This document shows positions 7,328 through 13,609 of a stretch of 15,587 bases of DNA, piece after piece. Made by a program: the position numbers and the translations under genes. Source of the stretch: an uncultured Curtobacterium sp. (lineage in GTDB: Bacteria > Actinomycetota > Actinomycetes > Actinomycetales > Microbacteriaceae); the NCBI GenBank assembly GCA_913774725.1, contig CAJYIG010000314.1, positions 1 to 15,587 on the forward strand, read 5' to 3'. Under the pieces are notes generated by a model. That model had not been told where the DNA came from and ran no database searches. It was given only the letters and a program-made list of their open reading frames with translations. Numbering within the stretch: the first letter of the stretch is position 1; the number at the start of each line of letters is the position of its first letter.

Positions 7328-7375
7328 CGTTGCCCGGCGCTCGTTGCCCGGCGCGCATCGTGCCCGGTGTCGGGC
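7328..7375. terminator. Repeats and short hairpin between convergent genes
   Basis: CGTTGCCCGGCGC occurs twice (7328-7340 and 7342-7354), and a weaker third copy forms GCCCG-GTGT-CGGGC (7362-7375), a 5-bp stem with a four-base loop. It lies between the convergent ends of the ABC-F and MarR genes, where a bidirectional terminator is expected. There is no T-tract and the stem is short, so termination is only a guess. Confidence 0.4.
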
Positions 7376-7383
7376 GCGGCGTC

Positions 7384-7878
7384 TCAGTCGCCGAGCCCGA
7401 GGATGAGCCGTCGCAGCAGCGCGGACAGCTGCGCCTGCTCGGCGTCCGCCAGCTCGGACAGGATCGCGCGCTCGGCCCGGAGCAGGTCCGCGATCGCCGT
7501 GTCCACGGCCGCCCGACCGCTCGCCGTGAGCGACACGAGGATGCCGCGGCCGTCCCTGGGATCGGTGCGACGGCTCACCAGCCCCCGCGCTGCGAGCCGG
7601 TCGACCCGGTTCGTCATCGTGCCGCTCGACACCAGGGTCTGCTGCAGCAGCGACTTCGGGCTGAGCTCGTACGGTTCGCCCGCGCGCCGGAGCGCCGACA
7701 GCACGTCGAACTCCCACGGCTCGACGTCACTCGCGTCGAAGGCCGCCCGTCGTGCGCGGTCGAGGTGTCGGGCGAGTCGATCGACGCGGGACAGGACCTC
7801 GAGCGGGCCGAAGTCCAGGTCGCCGCGCTCCCGACCCCACGCCGCGACGATCCGGTCGACCTCGTCCTGCTGCGGCAT
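7384..7878 (-). CDS. MarR-family transcriptional regulator
   Basis: Predicted 164-residue dimeric winged-helix DNA-binding protein. PWEFDVLSALRRAG (54-67) enters the DNA-binding domain. SSGTMTNRVDRLAARGLV (84-101) is the recognition helix region, and RRTDPRDGRGILVSLT (103-118) is the MarR wing with its characteristic DxRxxR-like motif. Helices at both ends would form the dimer interface. No effector can be deduced. The ATG at 7878 is preferred: GGAGGG lies directly against it, too close for a normal ribosome site, but CAAGAT sits six bases upstream like the -10 at 5459, so it may also be leaderless. An upstream in-frame ATG at 7944 would extend it with unconserved-looking sequence. It converges on the ABC-F gene and may or may not control it. 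Confidence 0.85.
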   Translation of the reverse strand: MPQQDEVDRIVAAWGRERGDLDFGPLEVLSRVDRLARHLDRARRAAFDASDVEPWEFDVLSALRRAGEPYELSPKSLLQQTLVSSGTMTNRVDRLAARGLVSRRTDPRDGRGILVSLTASGRAAVDTAIADLLRAERAILSELADAEQAQLSALLRRLILGLGD

Positions 7879-7972
7879 CCCTCCATCTTGGCCGAAGCCG
7901 CCGCGCGCGGCCAGTGTCCGGGCCGTGGGAGGATGGACGGGCACCGGACGGGCTCCACCCCGCCCGGTGTGT

Positions 7973-8044
7973 TCCGCCTTGGTGTAACGGCAGCACGACG
8001 GCCTTTGGTGCCGTTAGGTCCGGGTTCGAATCCTGGAGGCGGAG
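7973..8044 (+). tRNA. tRNA-Gln, anticodon TTG
   Basis: A 72-base cloverleaf. The acceptor arms are 7973-7979 and 8037-8043 (7 bp), with G8044 as discriminator. The anticodon stem ACGGC/GCCGT (7998-8002 with 8010-8014) encloses loop CTTTGGT with anticodon TTG at 8005-8007. The T arm CCGGG/CCTGG (8020-8024 with 8032-8036) encloses TTCGAAT. The U1-A72 pair and G73 are identity marks for glutamine. CCA is not encoded. Confidence 0.96.
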
Positions 8045-8210
8045 CGCGGCGTCGTTCCGGCCGACGCAGGGCAGCCTCCCTCCTCGGTGAGCGTCGCGCT
8101 GTGCCCCGTCGCCTGCTCGAGAGTCCCGACGGCGACCGGTGATGCGCTGCGTTTGCTCACCGCGGCTCGCGGCCGTGGCCGGGCGGTGCTGGCCCGTCGG
8201 CGTTGCGACG

Positions 8211-8227
8211 ATCGCGTACTTCGAGCG
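8211..8227 (+). promoter_or_regulatory. Upstream copy of the shared 17-bp motif (BNR operon)
   Basis: ATCGCGTACTTCGAGCG matches the consensus ATTGCGYRYTTCGNGCA except at the third and last positions. It lies 74 bases upstream of the copy that overlaps the -35, i.e. seven turns of B-DNA on the same helical face if 10.5 bp per turn is assumed. This would suit a repressor looping between two sites. Confidence 0.5.
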
Positions 8228-8284
8228 ACAACGGCGCATGCACTCGCGCACAACGGCCGGAGAGTGCGCATGACGCGCATGGCC

Positions 8285-8314
8285 ATTGCGCACTTCGAGC
8301 AGTTCTGTCAGGAT
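8285..8314 (+). promoter_or_regulatory. Predicted promoter of the BNR operon with overlapping shared motif
   Basis: TTGCGC (8286-8291) and CAGGAT (8309-8314) are separated by exactly 17 bases and could act as -35 and -10, giving a leader of about 50 bases before the ATG at 8372. The 17-bp motif ATTGCGCACTTCGAGCA (8285-8301) covers the -35. The kinase promoter at 13520 has the same motif in the same register. A protein bound here should block RNA polymerase. Confidence 0.55.
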
Positions 8315-8371
8315 GAGCGCTCAGCACCGATCCACCGGTGCCCACCGTCAACGTCGACTGGAGGACCCCGC

Positions 8372-9610
8372 ATGAGTGACTTCGACGGGCTGTTGCGAGC
8401 CCGGTCCGACGGGGGCGCACAAGCGCTCCTCCCGACCCCCACGGTGCAGTGCCACGCGGCCAACCTCGCGTTCCTGCCCGGGGGAGACCTCGCCTGCGTG
8501 TGGTTCGGCGGTACCCAGGAGGGCGTCTCCGACATCTCGATCCACCTGTCGCGCCTCCCCGCCGGCACGGATCGCTGGCTCGAGCCGGTGCAGCTGAGCT
8601 TCGACAGTGCGCGTTCCGAGCAGAACCCGATCCTCTTCGTCGCGCCCGACGGCGCCGTCTGGTTGCTGTACACCGCACAGATCGCCGGGAACCAGGACAC
8701 GTCCGAGGTGCGACGACGTGTCTCCCACGACGGCGGCGAGACCTGGGGTGACCCGGCGCCGTTGCTCGGTCACGATGCACCGGTCGGCGTCTTCGTGCGC
8801 CAGGCACCCGTCGTGCTCGAGAGTGGTCGGATCCTGCTCCCCGTGTTCAACTGCCGGACGGTCGCCGGTGAGAAGTGGGTCGGCAACGACGACACGGCTT
8901 CGGTCTGGTACTCGGACGACGGCGGGCAGACCTGGTCCGAGGTCGCCGTGCCCGAGTCGACCGGGTGCGTGCACATGAACATCGTGCCGCGCGAGGACGG
9001 GGTGCTCTGGGCGTGCTTCCGCTCCCGCTGGGCGGACCACGTGTACGAGTCGACGTCGACGGACGGCGGGATGACGTGGGCGCCGTGCCGTCCGCTCGAC
9101 CTGCCGAACAACAACTCCTCGATCCAGGCGCGTTCCCTCGACGACGGTCGGATCGCGATGGTGATGAACCACTCGAGCAAGGACGACGCGACGAGCCGCC
9201 GTGTCTCCCTGTACGACGAGATCGACGACGAGGGCCTCGCAGTCGACAGCGGTCCGCGGGTCGCCGAGCCCGCGCTCGACGCCGACGGACCCAGCGCGTT
9301 CTGGGGTGCGCCGCGCGCGCCGATGACGCTCGTGGTCTCGAGCCCGGACGGGCGGTCCTGGCCGACCGCCTACGACATCGAGAACGGTGACGGGTACTGC
9401 CTCTCGAACAACAGCCGCGAGTCACGCAACCGCGAGCTGTCCTACCCCTCGGTGCTCCCCGACCCGGCCGGGGGACTTCACGTCGCGTACACCTGGCACC
9501 GCAAGTCGATCAAGCACGTGTACCTCCCTGCTGACGTCCTCGCCGAGATCGTCTCGACGCCGTCCGCCTCTGCCGGTCCGGACCTCCCTGCGAAGGAGCA
9601 GCGAGCATGA
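8372..9610 (+). CDS. Sialidase-like BNR/Asp-box protein, cytosolic, function unknown
   Basis: A 412-residue beta-propeller protein of the BNR_2 (sialidase-like) superfamily. Three clear Asp boxes (S/T-x-D-x-G-x-T-W) are visible: SHDGGETW (118-125), SDDGGQTW (181-188) and STDGGMTW (229-236), plus a degenerate SPDGRSW further on. The C-terminal ELSYPSV...YTWHRKSIKHVYL is characteristic of the predicted-neuraminidase branch (COG4409/COG4692 type). There is no signal peptide, so it should act inside the cell on an imported compound. Members of this fold include glycosidases and polysaccharide lyases, so true sialidase activity should not be assumed. The ATG at 8372 has GGAGG at 8360-8364. The stop overlaps the permease ATG (ATGA), and the gene leads the operon. 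Confidence 0.85.
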   Translation: MSDFDGLLRARSDGGAQALLPTPTVQCHAANLAFLPGGDLACVWFGGTQEGVSDISIHLSRLPAGTDRWLEPVQLSFDSARSEQNPILFVAPDGAVWLLYTAQIAGNQDTSEVRRRVSHDGGETWGDPAPLLGHDAPVGVFVRQAPVVLESGRILLPVFNCRTVAGEKWVGNDDTASVWYSDDGGQTWSEVAVPESTGCVHMNIVPREDGVLWACFRSRWADHVYESTSTDGGMTWAPCRPLDLPNNNSSIQARSLDDGRIAMVMNHSSKDDATSRRVSLYDEIDDEGLAVDSGPRVAEPALDADGPSAFWGAPRAPMTLVVSSPDGRSWPTAYDIENGDGYCLSNNSRESRNRELSYPSVLPDPAGGLHVAYTWHRKSIKHVYLPADVLAEIVSTPSASAGPDLPAKEQRA

Positions 9611-11043
9611 CCCTCCCCATGGTCTTCGCACTCGCGATCACCGTCTTCATGATCGTGCTGATCATGATCGACCGCCTGCCGTTCGGCGTCCCGCCGTTGA
9701 TCGCCTGCCTGCTGATGGTGGTGTTCGGCGTCGTGCCGATCAACGTGGCCTTCAGCGGTTTCGCCAACGCGACCATCATCATGCTCGCCTCCTTCATGGC
9801 GGTGATCGCTGCGCTGCAGAAGACCGACCTCGTCTCGGGCTTCAAACGGATGATCACGAGACTCGGGACGAAGGGCGGGTTCCGGGCCTACGTCCTCATC
9901 GTCGTGTTCGTCATGGTGGGCTGCAGCATCTTCGGCACGGGATCCACGGCCTACTACGTGCTGGTCATCGGCCTGCTGTCGACGCTCGCGTACAACAAGA
10001 AGCTGCCGCCGTCGAAGGTCCTCATGCCGGCCGGGTTCGCCGCGAACCACCCGATGCTGCCGTTCAACGTGGCGCTGCAGTACGGCATCGTCGTCGCGGT
10101 GCTCGAGGCGGCCGGCGTCCGGGAGAACATCGACCTCGTCCGGTTCTCGATCGTCAACCTCGTGCTCAGCCTCGGATTCCTCGTCTGGTGCCTCATCGCG
10201 TACCGTCTGCTGCCCGACCATGCGATCACCGACGAAGCGGCTGGCACCGCGAGCACGACGGATGCGCAGGAGCCGGCCCTGGCCGGTGCTCGTCCGACCG
10301 GCGCAGGGTCCGACCGCCCCGGAGCCCACCACGACCCGTCGAGCGACCCTGCGGCACCGGGCCCCCACGCCGCCGAGGCGAACGCCACCGCGATCGCCTC
10401 GTCGAGCGCGACGGCGACGGTGACCGCGCCGACGCTGGATCGTCGGAAGCAGCTGGCAACCTACGCCTGCTTCGTCCTGGCGATCGCCGGCATGATCTCG
10501 TACAGCTACATCGGTGACGCGGGCTACGCGATCACGGGGCTCTCCGTGGCGCTCCTCCTGGTGATGAAGGTCCTGGACTTCACCGAGATCCGCGACGCCA
10601 TCAGCCAGCCGATCATCATCATGTCCGCCGGCGTCATCGGCATCGCCGAGGCGCTCGGCGCGACCGGGCTCACGAAGCTGGTCGGCGAGTCCGTCGCCGG
10701 TCTGCTCGGCGGCAACGTCAGCCCCTTCCTGCTGGTGTTCGCGTTCTGCGTCCTGACGAGTGTCCTCGCGACCCTCACGGGGTCGACGATCGGCACGGTC
10801 TACGTCTTCGCTCCCCTGGCGATCGCGACGTGCGTCAGCCTTGGGCTCAACCCCGCGGCGGCGGCGGTCGCCATCGTCATCTCCGGGTGGAACGGACACT
10901 TCCTCCCCATCGACGGGCTCCCCGCGATGGTCATGGGCGTCGGCAAGTACTCGCTCCTGCAGTTCTGGAAGTTCACGATCCCGATGTACTTCATCCGCCT
11001 GCTGGCACTGACCGCCGGTGCCCTCCTGCTCTTCCCGATGTGA
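9607..11043 (+). CDS. SLC13/DASS-type permease (sodium-coupled or proton-coupled anion transporter)
   Basis: A 478-residue membrane protein made of two hydrophobic halves, about residues 1-204 and 283-478. They are joined by a hydrophilic, Ala/Pro/Thr-rich linker (about 205-280). Each half has a TGST motif at a corresponding site, GTGSTAYYV (110-118) and LTGSTIGTV (390-398). These stand where the two SNT substrate/cation motifs lie in classical DASS carriers. AANHPMLPFN (145-154) and SGWNGHFLPIDGLPAM (426-441) are further conserved-looking loops. The likely substrate is a carboxylate or sugar acid used by the neighbouring enzymes. AAGGAG at 9593-9598 precedes the ATG, which overlaps the BNR stop by 4 bases. 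The exact transporter family name is less certain than its transport role. Confidence 0.82.
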   Translation: MTLPMVFALAITVFMIVLIMIDRLPFGVPPLIACLLMVVFGVVPINVAFSGFANATIIMLASFMAVIAALQKTDLVSGFKRMITRLGTKGGFRAYVLIVVFVMVGCSIFGTGSTAYYVLVIGLLSTLAYNKKLPPSKVLMPAGFAANHPMLPFNVALQYGIVVAVLEAAGVRENIDLVRFSIVNLVLSLGFLVWCLIAYRLLPDHAITDEAAGTASTTDAQEPALAGARPTGAGSDRPGAHHDPSSDPAAPGPHAAEANATAIASSSATATVTAPTLDRRKQLATYACFVLAIAGMISYSYIGDAGYAITGLSVALLLVMKVLDFTEIRDAISQPIIIMSAGVIGIAEALGATGLTKLVGESVAGLLGGNVSPFLLVFAFCVLTSVLATLTGSTIGTVYVFAPLAIATCVSLGLNPAAAAVAIVISGWNGHFLPIDGLPAMVMGVGKYSLLQFWKFTIPMYFIRLLALTAGALLLFPM

Positions 11044-11090
11044 TCGAGCCCGACCGTGAACGCCACCCCGAACAGGAAGCGCGGCCTCCC

Positions 11091-11447
11091 GTGAAGAACA
11101 CCTTCGAGCTCGCCCACGTGGGCATCAACAACCCCGACGCAGCAGCCGCGCAGGAACTCTGCGACCTGTTCTGCCTGATGTTCAACCTCGACCCTCGCGG
11201 GGGGAAGAAGTCGGAGTTCGCCGGCACCTTCTTCGAGTGCGTGCGGTCGCAGTACCTCGGGACGCACGGTCACATCGGGATGTCGACGGCCGACCTCGGG
11301 GCGGCGGTCGAGGAACTCACCGCGAAGGGCTTCGCCTTCGACGAGGAGACGGCCGCCCACTTCGACGACGGACGGTTGCAGAACATCTACCTCGCGGGGG
11401 AGTTCGGCGGCTTCGCCGTGCACGTGATGCAGCAACCCCGACCCTGA
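11091..11447 (+). CDS. Small VOC-fold protein related to the C-terminal domain of some KDPG aldolases
   Basis: A 118-residue protein reading KNTFELAHVGIN at its start, then GTHGHIGMSTADL (about 60-72), and ending FGGFAVHVMQQ. The spaced AHVGIN and HIGM segments and the final strand fit a vicinal-oxygen-chelate fold. From memory of the family, the same pattern occurs as a C-terminal extension of some KDPG/KHG aldolases in Firmicutes. Here it stands alone, 46 bases before a DHDPS-type aldolase gene, which suggests it serves that aldolase as partner, isomerase or epimerase. The start could be the GTG at 11091 (weak AGGAAG at 11074-11079) or the in-frame GTG at 11040, which overlaps the permease stop by 4 bases. 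The first is preferred because the conserved-looking part begins there. Confidence 0.75.
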   Translation: MKNTFELAHVGINNPDAAAAQELCDLFCLMFNLDPRGGKKSEFAGTFFECVRSQYLGTHGHIGMSTADLGAAVEELTAKGFAFDEETAAHFDDGRLQNIYLAGEFGGFAVHVMQQPRP

Positions 11448-11493
11448 CCCACCATCCGCCCCCTGGCCACCACGCCGACAAGGAGCACCCGAA

Positions 11494-12390
11494 GTGACCA
11501 CCACGATCCGCGGCAGCATCCACGCACTCGTCACCCCCTTCCACGACGACGAGTCGCTCAATCTCGACCAGATGCGCGTGCACACCGACCGCGCCGTCCG
11601 GGCGGGCGCCGACGGCGTCTTCTGCCTCGGCACCAACGGCGAGTTCTTCCAGCAGACCGAGGACGAACGACTCGCCGTGCTCGAGGCGGTCGTCGACGCC
11701 ACCGAGGGCCGGGTGCCCGTCTACGGCGGCGCCGGTGCCGTCGGGACGAAGGAGACGGTGCGCATCGCCCAGCGCATGCAGGCGGCGGGCGCGGACGTGC
11801 TCTCGGTCATCACGCCGTACTTCGCGGCCGCATCGCAAGACGAGCTGTACCGGCACTTCGCCACGGTCGCCGAGGCCGTCGACATCCCCGTCCTCATCTA
11901 CAACATCCCCGCGCGGACCGGGAACACCATCACCCCCGCGACCGTCGCCCGGCTGGCGGAGCTCGACACCATCGCCGGTGTGAAGGACTCCTCGGGCAAC
12001 TTCGACGCGATCCTGCAGGTCATCGAGCTGACCGACCCCGAGCACTTCGCGGTGCTCGCCGGGACCGATTCGCTGGTCCTGCCGACCCTGCAAGCCGGCG
12101 GCGCGGGCGGCATCACGGCCGTCGCCAACGTCTACCCGCGCACCATGGTGGACATCTACCGGCGGTGGGCTGAGGGTGACCTCGAGGGCGCCCGCGCGGC
12201 GCAGGCCTCGATCCGGTCGCTGCGCAACCTCTTCGCGCTCGGCAACCCGAACACGATCGTCAAGGCGGCGACGAACGCCGCCGGCGAGGCCGTCGGACCC
12301 TGCCGCGCACCCTTCAATCTGCTCGGTGACGCCGCGCTGGCGAAGATCGCCGAGACCGTGCGCGCCGACCAGGCGGCCGGCCTGGGCTGA
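11494..12390 (+). CDS. DHDPS/NAL-superfamily class I aldolase, probably 2-keto-3-deoxy sugar acid aldolase
   Basis: A 298-residue TIM-barrel aldolase that would form a Schiff base with pyruvate. K164 in AGVKDSSGNF is the Schiff-base lysine, and Y136 in LIYNIPARTGN is the catalytic tyrosine. The pyruvate carboxylate loop reads LGTNGEFFQ (45-53). True DapA has GTTGE and sialate lyases GSTGE at this place, whereas LGTxGEFxQ resembles the YagE/YjhH keto-deoxy sugar acid aldolases and HOGA-like enzymes. Lysine biosynthesis is therefore unlikely, and N-acetylneuraminate cleavage less likely. Products would be pyruvate and an aldehyde. AAGGAG at 11480-11485 sits eight bases before the GTG start. It is the last gene of its operon, followed by the terminator at 12414-12461. 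Confidence 0.87.
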   Translation: MTTTIRGSIHALVTPFHDDESLNLDQMRVHTDRAVRAGADGVFCLGTNGEFFQQTEDERLAVLEAVVDATEGRVPVYGGAGAVGTKETVRIAQRMQAAGADVLSVITPYFAAASQDELYRHFATVAEAVDIPVLIYNIPARTGNTITPATVARLAELDTIAGVKDSSGNFDAILQVIELTDPEHFAVLAGTDSLVLPTLQAGGAGGITAVANVYPRTMVDIYRRWAEGDLEGARAAQASIRSLRNLFALGNPNTIVKAATNAAGEAVGPCRAPFNLLGDAALAKIAETVRADQAAGLG

Positions 12391-12413
12391 GGCGCCGCAC
12401 CACCGCGACCACG

Positions 12414-12461
12414 GAAGGACGGGAGGCCCGGTGCCAGCGGGCACCGGGCCTCCCGTCCTTC
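12414..12461. terminator. Bidirectional terminator with perfect 22-bp stem
   Basis: Arms 12414-12435 and 12440-12461 are fully complementary around the four-base loop AGCG. CGACC (12406-12410) and GGTCG (12466-12470) could extend the base. It lies between the convergent aldolase and aldo/keto reductase genes, 24 and 12 bases from their stop codons, so it should end both transcripts. AAGG before and CCTT after the stem give only a minimal T-run. Confidence 0.9.
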
Positions 12462-12472
12462 GCACGGTCGTG

Positions 12473-13444
12473 TCAGCGGTTGTACGCCGGCATCGGACCA
12501 CGGAGCGAGGCCGCGACGTCGTCGACGGCCTGCTGCACGTCCCCCGGGAGTGCGCCCGCCGCCAGCGCCTCGAGGTTGGCTGCGATGTTCGTGATCCGCG
12601 ACCCCCCGATCAGGACCGCGTCGACGACGGGTCGGCCGATCGTCCACCGCAGTGCGAGCTCCGCCATCGGGATGCCAGCGCCCTCGGCGATCGTCCGGAG
12701 CTGCTCCACTACGGCGAAGACGTCGTCGTTCCAGTACCGCGTGCGGTACATGCCGGCCAGGGGCGAGGACCCGAACCGTCCCTCCGACGGCTGCTCGTCC
12801 GCACGGTGCTTCCCGGTGAGGAGACCGCCGCCGAGCGGGTTGTAGACGACCGTCGCGAGGCCGGTGCTCCTGGCGTACTCGGCGTACTCGTCGTCGATCC
12901 GGGTCGCGATCACGTTGTAGACCTGCTGCCCGAGGACCGGTGCACCGAGACCGAGCCGCTCGGCCGCGTGCCGCAGTTCCGCGATCTGCCAGGCGGAGAA
13001 GTTCGAGACGCCCCAGGTGCGGACCGCGCCCGAGTCCACGAGCGCCTGCACGGCGGTGAGTGTCTCCTCGACGGAGGTGGAGCGGTCGGGCTGGTGGAGG
13101 TAGAGCACGTCGACGTGGCTCGTCCCCAACCGGCGGAGGCTGGCTCGGACGCACCGGTCGATCGCCACGGCAGACAGGGGAGCAGCGCCCTCCGCGTCGG
13201 GGTTCGGGATGCCGACCTTCGTCGCGAGCACGACGTCGTCGCGGCGTCCGGCGAGGACCGACCCGAGGATCTCCTCGCTGCGGCCCCCGGCGTACCCGTT
13301 CGCGGTGTCGATGCCGGTTCATCCGGACGCGAGGAACAGGTCGACCACCTCGCCAGCGGTCCGTTCGTCGACGCTGTCGCCGAACGTCATGGTGCCGAGG
13401 ACGGCGGGGGCGAGGCGGTGACCTCGGATGTCGATGTCGCGCAC
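12473..13444 (-). pseudogene. Aldo/keto reductase with an in-frame TGA at codon 42
   Basis: The frame from GTG 13444 to the stop at 12473 would give a 323-residue aldo/keto reductase, normal in length. It holds the full catalytic tetrad D46, Y51, K76 and H117 (GIDTANGY, ATKVG, YLHQPD). GVSNFSAWQ and YNPLGGGLLTG are also family-typical. One codon is TGA (13321-13319), between LASG and TGIDTAN. The frame is unbroken on both sides, so this is a single nonsense codon, possibly TGG (Trp) changed by one base, and not a frameshift. AGAGGA precedes the GTG. The downstream part alone (from GTG 13231) would lack D46 and Y51 and should be inactive. A recent mutation, a sequencing error or readthrough are all possible. 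It probably handled an aldehyde or sugar of this locus. Confidence 0.85.
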
Positions 13445-13519
13445 TGGGTTCCTCTCGGTCGGGCACCGTCCGGCCACTCGGCGTCGTGTCGCGCGTCCGG
13501 GTCCGGTGCGCTCAACACT

Positions 13520-13559
13520 ATTGCGTGTTTCGCGCAAGACGTCTAGCGTGTTTCGTGCA
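13520..13559 (+). promoter_or_regulatory. Kinase operon promoter with two copies of the shared 17-bp motif
   Basis: TTGCGT (13521-13526) and TAGCGT (13544-13549), 17 bases apart, form a good -35/-10 pair with a leader of about 54 bases to the ATG at 13610. Motif copies ATTGCGTGTTTCGCGCA (13520-13536) and CTAGCGTGTTTCGTGCA (13543-13559) begin 23 bases apart, one over the -35 and one over the -10. The first is also an imperfect dyad, TTGCG-N7-CGCAA. On the minus strand TAGTGT (13515-13520) could be a -10 for the aldo/keto reductase, so the same sites may control both directions. Confidence 0.65.
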
Positions 13560-13609
13560 CGTCGTCGTTCCATCGACCGCACCATCCACCGAGCCCGAGG
13601 AGGGGTCCG

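Larger units (their letters stand above)
8045..8371. other. 327-bp region between tRNA-Gln and the sugar-acid operon
   Basis: No supported gene is present. Just after the tRNA, GCGTCG (8049-8054) and CGACGC (8062-8067) can form a small 6-bp hairpin that may end the tRNA transcript. GCACTC (8240-8245) and GAGTGC (8262-8267) make another weak dyad. The right half holds two copies of the 17-bp motif shared with the kinase promoter and the predicted promoter of the BNR operon. An open frame running from 8087 into the BNR gene adds 95 residues of no visible homology and is not used. Confidence 0.6.

Noticed and set aside
4889-7717. 942-codon minus-strand open frame opposite moaE and the ABC-F gene
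   Set aside because: It is a high-GC antisense shadow. It is rich in Arg/Ala/Val/Asp without any family motif, and it runs across the intergenic palindrome.
8087-8371. N-terminal extension of the BNR gene
   Set aside because: The extra 95 codons show no homology-like features and would cover the predicted promoter, while a good GGAGG precedes the ATG at 8372.
11494-12390. Aldolase as DapA of lysine biosynthesis or as sialate lyase NanA
   Set aside because: The carboxylate loop is GTNGEF, not GTTGE or GSTGE, and the neighbours are sugar-acid genes. NanA activity is not excluded by sequence alone.
13319-13321. TGA in the aldo/keto reductase as a selenocysteine codon
   Set aside because: The position is not a catalytic or redox site in aldo/keto reductases, and I see no selenocysteine insertion hairpin just after it. 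A nonsense mutation or error is simpler.
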